64,000 bases of DNA, taken from UBA2336 sp964419145. GTDB taxonomy: Bacteria > Bacteroidota > Bacteroidia > Cytophagales > Cyclobacteriaceae. The notes beneath the pieces were generated by a model. That model was given only the letters and a program-made list of their open reading frames with translations. It searched no databases and was not told the origin of the DNA. The stretch covers positions 186,001 through 250,000 of the forward strand of contig CAYQOM010000001.1 in NCBI GenBank assembly GCA_964419145.1. The letters run 5' to 3'. A program made the position numbers and the translations under genes. Positions 52,210 through 61,310 of the stretch are shown piece by piece (position 1 is the first letter of the stretch; every line of letters begins with the position of its first letter).

Positions 52210-53481
52210 TCAATATCCATACTTTTCCTTCCACAATGCGCGCAAATATTTTCTTAAGTCCTCTTCGCGTGCATTGTTGCCCGGTTCGTAAAACTTTGTG
52301 CCTTTTATTCTGTCCGGCAAAAATTCCATGTTCACAAAATTGCCCTCATAACTATGTGCATACTGGTAGCCCTTTCCATAGCCCAACTCCTTCATCAGTT
52401 TGGTGGGGGCATTTCTTACCGCTAACGGCACCGGCAAATCTCCGGTTTCGCGCACCATCTGCAACGCTTCTTCTATGGCCATGTAGCTGGCATTGCTCTT
52501 TGGTGAACTGGCCAGATAGACGGCACATTGTGCCAGGATAATCCGCGCTTCGGGATAACCGATCACATTCACCGCCTGAAACGTGTTGGTGGCCATCACC
52601 AACGCGGTCGGGTTTGCATTGCCAATATCTTCCGATGCCAGGATCACCATTCTGCGCGCAATAAACTTCACATCTTCTCCACCCTCCACCATACGGGCGA
52701 GGTAATAGATGGCTGCATTGGGGTCGCTGCCGCGGATGGATTTAATGAATGCGGAAATAATGTCGTAATGCTGTTCACCGCTTTTATCATAGATGGCAAT
52801 TTTCTGTTGCGCTACATTGGTGACCAATGCATCCGTGATCACCACTTTTCCGGAAGGCTCAGAGTCAACCACCAACTCCAGCAGGTTCAACACTTTGCGG
52901 GCATCACCACCGGAAAGCTGGAAGAGGGCTGCATGTTCTTTCACGTGAACATCCCGTTGCTTTAATTGCTCATCATGTACGAGTGCATGACGCACTAACC
53001 GAAGCAAATCTTTTTCATCCAATGCTTTCAGTGTGTACACCTGGCAGCGCGAAAGCAACGCGGAGTTTACTTCAAAGGAAGGATTTTCCGTAGTGGCACC
53101 GATTAGCGTGATGGTTCCTTTTTCTACAGCACCGAGCAAGGCATCCTGTTGAGATTTATTAAACCGGTGAATTTCATCAATGAATAAAATCGACTTACCC
53201 GATAACCTTGCCTTTTCTATCACTTCACGTACATCTTTCACACCTGCGCTTACTGCGCTTAGCGTGTAAAAAGGTTTTTTCACTTCATGTGCGATGATGT
53301 TGGCGATGGTGGTTTTGCCTACACCGGGAGGGCCCCATAAAATCATGGAGGGAATGTTACCCAACTGAATGGCCTTTCTGATAATACCACCGGCACCAAC
53401 CAGGTGCTCTTGTCCCACCAGATCATCTAATGTGGATGGCCGCATGCGTTCCGCCAACGGTTGGGTTGCCTGAAAAATCAT
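52210..53481 (-). CDS. rarA: Replication-associated recombination protein A (RarA/MgsA)
   Basis: An AAA ATPase related to clamp loaders that acts at stalled forks. From the ATG at 53481 it has 423 residues: PLAERMRPSTLDDLVGQEHLVG, Walker A GPPGVGKTT, Walker B FIDEIHRFNKSQQDALL, sensor motif ATTENPSFEVN, and the RarA-specific C-terminal part (SDPNAAIYYLARMVEGGEDVKFIARRM, ASEDIGNANP). The start shares a base with the stop of the DUF3667 gene (TAATG). The frame upstream to 53661 overlaps that gene and is not coding. Confidence 0.96.
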   Translation of the reverse strand: MIFQATQPLAERMRPSTLDDLVGQEHLVGAGGIIRKAIQLGNIPSMILWGPPGVGKTTIANIIAHEVKKPFYTLSAVSAGVKDVREVIEKARLSGKSILFIDEIHRFNKSQQDALLGAVEKGTITLIGATTENPSFEVNSALLSRCQVYTLKALDEKDLLRLVRHALVHDEQLKQRDVHVKEHAALFQLSGGDARKVLNLLELVVDSEPSGKVVITDALVTNVAQQKIAIYDKSGEQHYDIISAFIKSIRGSDPNAAIYYLARMVEGGEDVKFIARRMVILASEDIGNANPTALVMATNTFQAVNVIGYPEARIILAQCAVYLASSPKSNASYMAIEEALQMVRETGDLPVPLAVRNAPTKLMKELGYGKGYQYAHSYEGNFVNMEFLPDRIKGTKFYEPGNNAREEDLRKYLRALWKEKYGY

Positions 53482-54488
53482 TACAGCAATATTAACGTTA
53501 CCAACGCATTCATCACGAATGCGAATGTGATGCAAAAGAAAAATATCCAGATTACGGAAAAGAATTTCAGGATGGTTTTGAAGCGTGATTGGCCGTACAC
53601 CCTGCGCATGGCTTTGTACAAATAAAAATTGACGTACAGGAAAATAAAAAAGTTGATCCATTCAAGCCAACTCACCAACGAAAACAATAAACCGAAAATA
53701 CCCGCCAGAAAAAGAAAATCATAAAAGAATACCGTGAACACCAAGTGCTCGGAATAATAAAAATCCCTGCGAACATACAACAGCTTTAAAATCAATGCGA
53801 AGATGGGCAACAGAAAGAAAATCATTTTCGGGATGTTGGCTTGCAGGCTTTCTCCAAAACTTTTCCAGATGGTTTTTTCATCCCAGCCCCGTTGCTGTTT
53901 CAGGGTGATGAATTTCTTTTTAAAATAACGCTCCACACTTCCATCTCTTTTATCAGCAGGTTTGGCATTTTCAATAGAGTCGTATTCGGCCAGTGTATTC
54001 GGATCAAAGTTTTCACCAGAAACCGGATTCCACGCCTCGGTTGTGTTCAATGAGTCGAGAAAAGCACGCTTTTCCTCGCGCGACATCTCTCGGCCATTGT
54101 CTGTTAAGTTTACTTTTTCTTCATCCGGAATAAAAGCAAAAATCAAGAAGAAGATAAAGCTAAGAAACACATACATGCGGGCCGGGTGATAGTACCGCTC
54201 GCGCTTGCCCTCGTTGTATTCGCGAATAAGAATACCCGGTTTAAACAACAAGCTGCCAAACGTTTTGAAAAACTTCGATTCAAAACTGAAAAATGAACTG
54301 ATGAAGTTCAATGAAAGATCGCCAACCGCCTGCCTGCGGGGCAAATCTTTCTGCCCGCACTGCGAACAAAACTTACCCGTTAAGGGCGTGCCGCAGTTCA
54401 GGCAGTTTGCGTTTCCTGCTGGTTTGGCACCTTGCTCACTATCGACAATCGCTTCAGTAACCGGTAATGATTTGCCCAAATCTTCCAT
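53481..54488 (-). CDS. DUF3667 zinc-ribbon membrane protein
   Basis: From the ATG at 54488 (335 residues) this protein has an N-terminal zinc ribbon (C29, C32, C41, C44; CLNCGTPLTGKFCSQCGQ), then the DUF3667 segment with KFFKTFGSLLFKPGILIREYNEGKRERYYHPARMYVFLSFIFFLIF and five or so membrane helices. Function unknown. Translation is coupled to rarA. Confidence 0.88.
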   Translation of the reverse strand: MEDLGKSLPVTEAIVDSEQGAKPAGNANCLNCGTPLTGKFCSQCGQKDLPRRQAVGDLSLNFISSFFSFESKFFKTFGSLLFKPGILIREYNEGKRERYYHPARMYVFLSFIFFLIFAFIPDEEKVNLTDNGREMSREEKRAFLDSLNTTEAWNPVSGENFDPNTLAEYDSIENAKPADKRDGSVERYFKKKFITLKQQRGWDEKTIWKSFGESLQANIPKMIFFLLPIFALILKLLYVRRDFYYSEHLVFTVFFYDFLFLAGIFGLLFSLVSWLEWINFFIFLYVNFYLYKAMRRVYGQSRFKTILKFFSVIWIFFFCITFAFVMNALVTLILL

Positions 54489-54592
54489 GTTCAAAATATA
54501 ATGTTGAAAATTACGAAATCAATTGCGCGTTCAACCGGATTTGATTTGAATTTGGTTATTACCCCTAAGGGTTCTATTTTTGTGGCTCAAAT

Positions 54593-54665
<73 letters not shown>

Positions 54666-54670
54666 CTCAG

Positions 54671-54701
54671 AACCCCCGGCCTTATCGCCAGGGGTTTTTT
54701 T
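54671..54701 (+). terminator. Terminator after tRNA-Met, before era
   Basis: AACCCC and GGC pair with GCC and GGGGTT around a CTTATC loop, followed by a long T-run. It ends 13 bases before the era start. Confidence 0.85.
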
Positions 54702-54713
54702 ATTTGCAGAAGC

Positions 54714-55582
54714 ATGTCATCCAAGTCATTCAAATCCGGTTTTGTGAGCATTGTGGGTAAACCCAATGTGGGCAAATCCACCCTGATGAACAGGCTGGTG
54801 GGTGAGCAGCTCTCCATTACCACTCCCAAGGCGCAAACCACCCGCCACCGGATAATGGGAATTTTGAATGGTGAAAATTACCAGATCGTGTATTCGGATA
54901 CGCCAGGCATACTCGAACCCAAGTATGCCTTGCATGAAGCCATGATGAACTTTGTAAAAGTCTCATTGGAAGATGCCGATTTGATTTTGCTGGTCGTTGC
55001 CCTTGAAGACAAATTTGAACCGGAACTTTTCGACCGGTTTAAAACCATACAAACGCCCGTGCTGCTGATCATGAATAAAATTGATTTGGCTAAAGGCTCG
55101 CAGGTGCTGGATAAATCCACCTACTGGAAAGAACACTTACCCAATCTTTCCGGTATTCTTCCGGTTTCGGCAACTACGGGTGAAAACATCGGGCAATTGA
55201 TGGACGCGATTATCCAAACCATGCCTGAGCATCCACCCTATTTTCCGCAGGATGAGCTTTCGGATAAAACAGAGCGCTTCTTTGCCGGTGAAATCATCCG
55301 GGAAAAAATTTTTATGAACCTGGAACAGGAGGTTCCGTACAGCACGGAAGTTTCCATAACCGAGTTCTCTGAAACAGACGACATTATCCGGATGAGCGCT
55401 GAGATTNNNNNNNNNNCATCGGCAAAGGCGGAAGCATGCTAAAAAAACTGGGGATGGAATCGCGCCAGGCCATGGAAGCCTTCTTTAATAAAAAGGTATT
55501 TTTGGAAACCCATGTGAAAGTGGCCGACAATTGGAGAAAACAAAAAGATAAATTAAGGAGGTTTGGATACCTGGATAGATAA
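54714..55582 (+). CDS. era: GTPase Era, interrupted by an assembly gap
   Basis: Era binds 16S rRNA and is needed for 30S assembly. The N-terminal GTPase has GKPNVGKST at about 16-24, the DTPG switch (SDTPGI) and NKID. After ...DDIIRMSAEI come ten Ns; downstream the frame is shifted by two bases and continues with the KH domain (IGKGGSMLKKLGMESRQAMEAFFNKKVFLETHVKV) to the stop at 55580-55582. By comparison with other Era proteins about a dozen residues are missing, so the gap hides more than ten bases. The gene is probably intact in the organism. Confidence 0.9.
55407..55416. other. Assembly gap (10 Ns) inside era
   Basis: Ten Ns mark an assembly break or placeholder between the GTPase and KH domains of era; true length is unknown and the frame differs on the two sides. 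Confidence 0.99.
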
Positions 55583-55666
55583 GCTGATGTTTTAATGTGC
55601 TGATGCGTTAATCGGTACAATCGAAAAATCAACACATCATCGAATCAATCCATCATCGAATCAAAT

Positions 55667-56974
55667 ATGGCAAACATTGTAGCAATAGTAGGAAGGCCGA
55701 ACGTAGGCAAGTCAACCTTATTCAACCGGCTGATTGAGAAGCGCCAGGCCATTATGGATGACATACCAGGCGTTACCCGCGATCGTCATTACGGATATGC
55801 CGAGTGGGTAGGTCATTATTTTACTGTTATCGATACGGGCGGTTACGTTACCGGATCGGAAGATAAGTTTGAGACGGAAATACGAAAGCAGGTTGCCATG
55901 GCTATTGATGAGGCCTCGGCAGTAATCTTCGTAGTAGATTGTAAAGACGGACTTACCGGTTTTGATAAGGATTTTGCCAACGTTATACGCGCCTCCAAAA
56001 AGCCGGTGTTCATTGCTGCCAATAAAGCCGATACCCCTGAAAAAACTGCCCACGCCATGGAGTTTTATGAACTGAGCATGGGCGAAGTTTTTCCGATATC
56101 GGCTGAAAACGGAAGCGGTACCGGTGAACTGTTGGACGAATTGGTAAAGGTATTTCCAAGTGAAGGCGTTGAAGATCCAAACGCAGGCATACCAAAAATA
56201 TCCATTCTTGGTAGGCCAAACGTAGGCAAATCATCGCTGTTGAATGCATTGTTGGGAACGGAGCGCAGCATTGTAACCGATGAAGCCGGCACCACGCGCG
56301 ATGCCATACACAGTCATTATAAAATGTATGGTAAAAACTTTATCCTGATTGATACAGCGGGTATCCGCAAGAAAAGTAAGGTTCGGGAAGATGTGGAGTT
56401 TTACTCCGTACTCCGATCGCTTCGTGCCCTGGAAGAAAGCGATGTGTGTATTGTGGTACTGGATGCGGAGCGAAAGATCGAATCGCAGGATGTAAACATC
56501 ATCAGCCTGGCCGACAGACAGGGGAAAGGCATTGTGATTATGGTGAATAAGTGGGATTTGGTAGAAAAAGACTCTAAAACTGCCGATGCCTTCAAAAAGG
56601 AAATTCTGGAAAAACTGGCCCCGATCGACTACATCCCCATCATTTTTGCCTCAGCTTTGAACAAGCAGCGCATTTTTCAGGTGGTGGAAAAGGCTGTTCA
56701 GGTGTTTGAGAACAAAACCAAGAAAATTCCTACATCACAGCTCAACGACATACTATTGCCTGAAATTGAGAGGTATCCACCAGCTGCCATAAAAGGTAAA
56801 TTCATCCAAATAAAGTACATCACCCAAGTAAATGCACGATTTCCATCGATTGCATTCTTCTGTAACCTGCCACAGTACATCCAACCTGCTTACGAACGTT
56901 ATTTAGAAAATAAAATCCGCGAGCACTTTGATTTTGAAGGTGTACCTATTCGGTTAATATTCAAGAAAAAATAA
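55667..56974 (+). CDS. der: GTPase Der (EngA)
   Basis: Der is a tandem GTPase needed for 50S ribosome assembly. The 435-residue protein has two G domains with GRPNVGKSTLFN near residue 8 and GRPNVGKSSLLN near 183, each with DTGG/DTAG and NKAD/NKWD motifs, and a C-terminal KH-like domain (PPAAIKGKFIQIKYITQVNARFPSIAFFCN). Length is normal. It follows era by 84 bases. Confidence 0.97.
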   Translation: MANIVAIVGRPNVGKSTLFNRLIEKRQAIMDDIPGVTRDRHYGYAEWVGHYFTVIDTGGYVTGSEDKFETEIRKQVAMAIDEASAVIFVVDCKDGLTGFDKDFANVIRASKKPVFIAANKADTPEKTAHAMEFYELSMGEVFPISAENGSGTGELLDELVKVFPSEGVEDPNAGIPKISILGRPNVGKSSLLNALLGTERSIVTDEAGTTRDAIHSHYKMYGKNFILIDTAGIRKKSKVREDVEFYSVLRSLRALEESDVCIVVLDAERKIESQDVNIISLADRQGKGIVIMVNKWDLVEKDSKTADAFKKEILEKLAPIDYIPIIFASALNKQRIFQVVEKAVQVFENKTKKIPTSQLNDILLPEIERYPPAAIKGKFIQIKYITQVNARFPSIAFFCNLPQYIQPAYERYLENKIREHFDFEGVPIRLIFKKK

Positions 56975-57011
56975 AAAACTTACTCGCTTATCATTAGAAA
57001 TCAGATCGTTG

Positions 57012-57019
57012 TATATTTG
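57012..57019 (+). promoter_or_regulatory. Candidate -7 box for the small lipoprotein gene
   Basis: TATATTTG is a perfect match to TAnnTTTG and lies 30 bases before the ATG. The -33 region (around 56989-56996, TTAT/TTAG) is weaker. Confidence 0.55.
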
Positions 57020-57049
57020 CGGAGTTTTTAACAATAAAACCTGTAAACT

Positions 57050-57235
57050 ATGAAAAAATTGATCGCATTGTTAGCTGTATGCGGTTTCGCATTTGCATTT
57101 GTAGCTTGTGGTGGCCAGAAGGCTGAAGAGGCTGCAACTGAACCTGCTACTGAAGAAGCTGCTCCTGCAGTTGAAGAAGCACCTGCTGCTGATTCTACTG
57201 CCGTTGAGGCTGATTCTACTGCTGCTGCTGAATAA
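57050..57235 (+). CDS. Small Ala/Glu-rich lipoprotein
   Basis: A 61-residue protein: a lipoprotein signal (MKKLIALLAVCGFAFAFVACG, lipid-attached cysteine about residue 20), then a low-complexity tail of alanine, glutamate, threonine and serine (EEAATEPATEEAAPAVEEAP). Codon use is strongly biased to GCT/GAA, as in abundant proteins. It has its own -7 box and terminator. Such short acidic lipoproteins are often abundant and of unknown function. Confidence 0.75.
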   Translation: MKKLIALLAVCGFAFAFVACGGQKAEEAATEPATEEAAPAVEEAPAADSTAVEADSTAAAE

Positions 57236-57260
57236 GCTGTAGTAAAACCGTATTGAAAAG

Positions 57261-57289
57261 AGGCTTTAGAAAATTCTAAAGCCTTTTTT
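57261..57289 (+). terminator. Terminator after the small lipoprotein gene
   Basis: AGGCTTTAGAA (57261-57271) and TTCTAAAGCCT (57274-57284) form a hairpin followed by TTTTTA. Confidence 0.85.
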
Positions 57290-57310
57290 ATTTTCAGCCC
57301 ACAAAGGTCA

Positions 57311-57940
57311 ATGAACGAAGAACACGTTTTATCAATTCTATCCAACCACATTCCCGAACAAGCAATCGGTTACTGCCTTTCGCTTTGGAAGGAAAAACCG
57401 TTTAAGCTCCACACCACCAAAAGCCGACAAACCAAAATTGGCGACTTTACCTGTAAGCGAGGAGAGCCGGTACGTATAACTGTAAATGAAGACCTGAATC
57501 CGTATTTGTTTTTAGTGACGTACATCCATGAGGTTGCGCATCATTATGTTTTTCAACAAGTCGGCAATCGCGTTGAACCACATGGCGCATATTGGCAACA
57601 GACGTTTGCCCAACTGATCCAACCCATGTTAACACCTGAAATTTTTCCCGACAAATTGTTTCGTTTACTCAGCAAGCACATGCAACAACCCATGGCCAGC
57701 ACGTTTGCCGATGTTGATCTCACCAAAGCTTTTCGGGAATACGATCACAATGCCCATACACACATTGTGCTATCATCGCTGGCTGAAGGAAGTATTTTTC
57801 AACTCAATGGACGCACTTTCAAAAAGGGAAAACTCAGACGCACGCGTTTTCTCTGTGCGGAAGTAAAATCAAAACGCCAATACCTGGTGCCGGCAGAAGC
57901 CTTGGTGAACAATGTGCAGTTAAGCTTTGAGCTGATCTGA
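57311..57940 (+). CDS. SprT-like metalloprotease-fold protein
   Basis: A 209-residue protein with HEVAH at 73-77 (YIHEVAHHYVF) and a downstream HGAYWQQTFAQLI, as in SprT-like zinc metallopeptidases. The eukaryotic relative Spartan degrades DNA-protein crosslinks; the bacterial role is mostly unknown. The usual zinc-ribbon C-terminus of SprT is not obvious. Its stop abuts the stop of the convergent nagB fusion gene. Confidence 0.85.
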   Translation: MNEEHVLSILSNHIPEQAIGYCLSLWKEKPFKLHTTKSRQTKIGDFTCKRGEPVRITVNEDLNPYLFLVTYIHEVAHHYVFQQVGNRVEPHGAYWQQTFAQLIQPMLTPEIFPDKLFRLLSKHMQQPMASTFADVDLTKAFREYDHNAHTHIVLSSLAEGSIFQLNGRTFKKGKLRRTRFLCAEVKSKRQYLVPAEALVNNVQLSFELI

Positions 57941-59842
57941 TTAAAATTTGTACCGCACAAACGCTTCCATAGCCTCATATTCAGCCAAACCAAGCTGATC
58001 GTATGCACGGGCTGTTGCCCGGTTTCGCTCTTCCGCTCTTACCCAAAACTCGCGGGCATCTGTTCCCGGAAATAACGCGCTGTCCTTCTGCGATTGGTGT
58101 TTGAAGATGGCTCTTCGTTTTCGAAGCGACTCTTCCGGACTAAGCGGCACCGCCATTTCAATCTGGTCGATGTCCCACTCCTGCCAGGCGCCACGGTAAA
58201 GCCACACGTAACAATTCTTCATCCACGCCTTTTTCTTTAACCGATCAATGGCTTGAAAAATGGCCGAGAGGCATACGCGATGCGTTCCGTGTGGATCGGA
58301 AAGATCACCGGCTGCATAAAGCTGGTGTGGCTTAACTTTCTCAATAAGCCTGGATATGATGGTGATATCCTTATCGCTCAGCGGTTTCTTTTTCACCAAA
58401 CCGGTTTCATAAAACGGCATATCCAAAAAATGAATATTGGTTTCAGGAATACCTACATAACGGCAGGCAGCTTTTGCTTCCCCGCGTCTGATCAGTGCTT
58501 TGATCAACATCACCTCAGGACTATCTATTTGTCCGGGTTGCTTTTTGCTCAGTGATGCACGGACTTTTTTGTAAAGCTGTTCACTTTTTGATTTGGTAAG
58601 ACCAAACTGATCGCTGAAATCGTTGACAAAATCTGCAAAGCGAACCACATCATCATCAAATACAGCAATGTTGCCCGATGTCTGGTACGCTACGTGAACA
58701 TCATGTCCCTGATCAACCAACCTGATAAACGTTCCGCCCATGGAAATCACATCGTCATCAGGATGTGGAGAAAAAATAATAACGCGCTTGGGAAAAGGTT
58801 TTGCCCGTTCAGGCCGATGGGAATCGTCTGCACGAGGTTTTCCGCCCGGCCATCCTGTTATGGTGTGCTGAAGTTCATTGAATACTTTGATATTCACGCT
58901 GTACGCTGAACCAAACGTAGTGACAATATCACCCATGCCGTGCTCATTGTAATCTGCATTGGTGAGTTTAAGCACTGGCTTATTTAGTTTTTGGCACAAC
59001 CAAACAACCGCCTTTCTAATTTTTTTGGGTGTCCACGATTGTTGTGAATCCAGCAACCAGGGTGTTTTGATTTTAGTTAGCGCTGCCGATGAAGCTTCAT
59101 CTAATATAACCTGCGTATCAGAATGGAGTTGCAGAAAAGAAGCCGGAAGTTGATCGGAGATGGGACCTTCCACAGCGCGCTGCACAACCGATGCCTTGCC
59201 CTCGCCCCAGGCCATCAGGATGATGCGCTTTGATTTTAAAATCGTACCCACGCCCATGGTCAGTGCATTCCGTGGCACATTTTCTTCTCCGAAAAAATCA
59301 CTGGCTGCGTCCATGCTGGTAACATGATCAAGCGTAATGAGTCGTGTGCCGGATTTTTCGCTTGAGCCTGGTTCATTAAAACCGATATGACCGGTTCGAC
59401 CAATACCCAAAATCTGCAGATCAATGCCACCGGCTTGCTCAATCAGCTTATCGTATGAACGACAGAAATCCGCAATCTTATTTTTAGGAATGGTTCCGTC
59501 TGGAATATGAATATTCTTTTTCGGTATATCGATGTGGTCAAAGAGGTACTCCTTCATAAACCGAACATAACTTTGCAGCGAATCCGGTTGCATCGGGTAG
59601 TACTCGTCCAGGTTAAACGTGTGAACATTTTTAAAACTCAGTCCTTCCTCGCGGTGCAACCTTACCAACTCGGTGTACACGCGTGTGGGTGATGAGCCTG
59701 TGGCCAGCCCCAACACACAGGGCTTGTTTTGCTTTTGTCGCGCCCGGATAAGGCCGGCAATTTCACCAGCCACATATAGGGAGGCCTCTTCAGATGATTT
59801 AAAAATCTTTACTGGAATTTTCTCCGGAACCGACTGCTGCAT
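57941..59842 (-). CDS. nagB: Glucosamine-6-phosphate deaminase fused to a LmbE/PIG-L deacetylase-like domain
   Basis: Residues 1-270 are NagB, which turns glucosamine-6-phosphate into fructose-6-phosphate and ammonia: NLDEYY at 77-82, LGIGRTGHIGFNEPGS at 145-160 with catalytic H152, and SKRIILMAWGEGK. A linker (270-350) leads to a LmbE-like domain with the zinc motif HPDDD at 360-364 and DPHGTHR near 525. LmbE enzymes are N-deacetylases, so the fusion may combine deacetylation of an amino sugar with deamination. The fused form occurs in several Bacteroidota. It lies downstream of murQ and the sugar kinase on the same strand. Confidence 0.93.
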   Translation of the reverse strand: MQQSVPEKIPVKIFKSSEEASLYVAGEIAGLIRARQKQNKPCVLGLATGSSPTRVYTELVRLHREEGLSFKNVHTFNLDEYYPMQPDSLQSYVRFMKEYLFDHIDIPKKNIHIPDGTIPKNKIADFCRSYDKLIEQAGGIDLQILGIGRTGHIGFNEPGSSEKSGTRLITLDHVTSMDAASDFFGEENVPRNALTMGVGTILKSKRIILMAWGEGKASVVQRAVEGPISDQLPASFLQLHSDTQVILDEASSAALTKIKTPWLLDSQQSWTPKKIRKAVVWLCQKLNKPVLKLTNADYNEHGMGDIVTTFGSAYSVNIKVFNELQHTITGWPGGKPRADDSHRPERAKPFPKRVIIFSPHPDDDVISMGGTFIRLVDQGHDVHVAYQTSGNIAVFDDDVVRFADFVNDFSDQFGLTKSKSEQLYKKVRASLSKKQPGQIDSPEVMLIKALIRRGEAKAACRYVGIPETNIHFLDMPFYETGLVKKKPLSDKDITIISRLIEKVKPHQLYAAGDLSDPHGTHRVCLSAIFQAIDRLKKKAWMKNCYVWLYRGAWQEWDIDQIEMAVPLSPEESLRKRRAIFKHQSQKDSALFPGTDAREFWVRAEERNRATARAYDQLGLAEYEAMEAFVRYKF

Positions 59843-59919
59843 AGCGTTGGGATTTCTTGAAAGAGAAAGTTAACACCTCCTGACCGAAAACCTGATTCGG
59901 TTCGGGAAAAATTTTCGGA

Positions 59920-60507
59920 TCAGGTCAATCGCCTTGCAATCAAGGTTTCAATCGTATCCACGAACGTTCTGGGGTGCATGGTTCGCCAGTTACCGATTTG
60001 CAACGTGCCACCCATGTTTATATACTGATCGATATGAAACTTCCGGAATTCTTCCTGAATAAAATCCGGGAAGGACACTGCCGCTATCCAGCCCGGCAAT
60101 TCTCTTTCTTCCGTATCCTCCACCTCGTCAAACCACTCTTCGTAGTACGAATCATCAGAGCCATGGAAATTCATGATGTTTTCACCGATCAGAATAAATT
60201 TAGAAATGCCGGCAGCCAGCAATTCATCAATGATGTTTCGCTTCAGGTGCATAATGTCATTGTTGATGGCATCATTCCATTCACCCAAAAATTCAATGAC
60301 GGTTACACCCCGATGATAATCGGTGTAGAGGATTTTAATGTATAGCGTCTCCGATCCCATGAAATCCCAGGCGGGATCAATGTAATAGCCGTAAATGGTA
60401 TCGGAGTATTGATCGAAGTTGTATTCTTTCTCAAAAAATGGAGAGCGGCTGTCTTCAGACGAGTTGTAATATTTTAACCAATTTGAAAAAGGTTCGATGT
60501 CATGCAT
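59920..60507 (-). CDS. Conserved hypothetical protein between murQ and nagB
   Basis: From the ATG at 60507 the protein has 195 residues, acidic and without signal peptide or membrane segment (MHDIEPFSNWLKYYNSSEDS, a DYHRGVTVIEFLGEWNDAI stretch, LLAAGISKFILIGENIMNFHGSDDSYYEEW). No known family is recognised. It overlaps the end of murQ by eight bases, so it is likely part of the amino-sugar operon. The longer frame to 60546 lies inside murQ and is less likely. Confidence 0.7.
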   Translation of the reverse strand: MHDIEPFSNWLKYYNSSEDSRSPFFEKEYNFDQYSDTIYGYYIDPAWDFMGSETLYIKILYTDYHRGVTVIEFLGEWNDAINNDIMHLKRNIIDELLAAGISKFILIGENIMNFHGSDDSYYEEWFDEVEDTEERELPGWIAAVSFPDFIQEEFRKFHIDQYINMGGTLQIGNWRTMHPRTFVDTIETLIARRLT

Positions 60508-61309
60508 GACCGGTATAACTATCAATGACCCTGCGCACGTTGCCAAATTCCTTCAGCAATGTTTCAGCTTTTGGCTGATCTACACCCAATTCATCCATGA
60601 TCATGCGCACACCCCGATCAATTAATTTGTTGTTGGTGAGTTGCATGTCCACCATTTTATTTCCTTTTATCCGACCCAATCGAATCATAACTGTGGTTGA
60701 AATCATGTTCAGCACAAGCTTTTGTGCCGTGCCGGCTTTCATGCGTGTGCTTCCGGTTACAAATTCAGGCCCCACAATAACTTCAATAGGATAGTCAGAT
60801 TGATTTGCTAATGCGGTGCCGGTATTACACGTAATGCAACCGGTTATAATCCCCTGCGCTCTCGCATCTTTTAAACCACTAATCACATAAGGCGTTTTAC
60901 CTGAGGCTGCAATACCAATCAAGACATCCGCACTTGAAATGTTAAATTGAAGCAAATCCTTCCACGCCTGTTCCTGATCATCTTCGGCATGTTCAACGGC
61001 TTTCCGAATGGCCTGATCACCACCGGCAATAATCCCAATTACCTTTCCGTGTGGCATACCATACGTGGGCGGAATTTCACTCGCATCTACAATACCTAAT
61101 CTTCCGCTGGTGCCCGCGCCTATGTAAAATAAACGCCCACCATCTTTCATTTTCGCCACGATAACCTCCACCAGCTTTTCAATTTGCGGAATTACTTTTT
61201 CAATGGCATCCGGAACAGTTTTATCCTCACGATTGATGTTCACCAACAACTCGCGTGTGCTCATCTGCTCAAGATGATGGTAGTGTGAAGCTGATTCGGT
61301 GGTTGACAT
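60500..61309 (-). CDS. murQ: N-acetylmuramic acid 6-phosphate etherase
   Basis: MurQ splits lactate from N-acetylmuramic acid 6-phosphate to give N-acetylglucosamine 6-phosphate in cell-wall recycling. From the ATG at 61309 (MSTTESASHYHHLEQMST) the 269-residue product has a SIS domain with YIGAGTSGRLGIVDASEIPPTYG and GIAASGKTPYV, and the family motif FVTGSTRMKAGTAQKLVLNM. It follows the BadF-type kinase gene by one base. Confidence 0.96.
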   Translation of the reverse strand: MSTTESASHYHHLEQMSTRELLVNINREDKTVPDAIEKVIPQIEKLVEVIVAKMKDGGRLFYIGAGTSGRLGIVDASEIPPTYGMPHGKVIGIIAGGDQAIRKAVEHAEDDQEQAWKDLLQFNISSADVLIGIAASGKTPYVISGLKDARAQGIITGCITCNTGTALANQSDYPIEVIVGPEFVTGSTRMKAGTAQKLVLNMISTTVMIRLGRIKGNKMVDMQLTNNKLIDRGVRMIMDELGVDQPKAETLLKEFGNVRRVIDSYTGHA

Positions 61310-61310
61310 G

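Noticed and set aside
53482..53661. 60-residue N-terminal extension of RarA
   Set aside because: It lies inside the DUF3667 gene in another frame; RarA proteins begin near MIFQATQPLAERMRP.
54714..55442. Truncated Era of 242 residues ending after the gap
   Set aside because: The end is an artefact of the ten Ns and the frame change; the KH domain continues in another frame to 55582.
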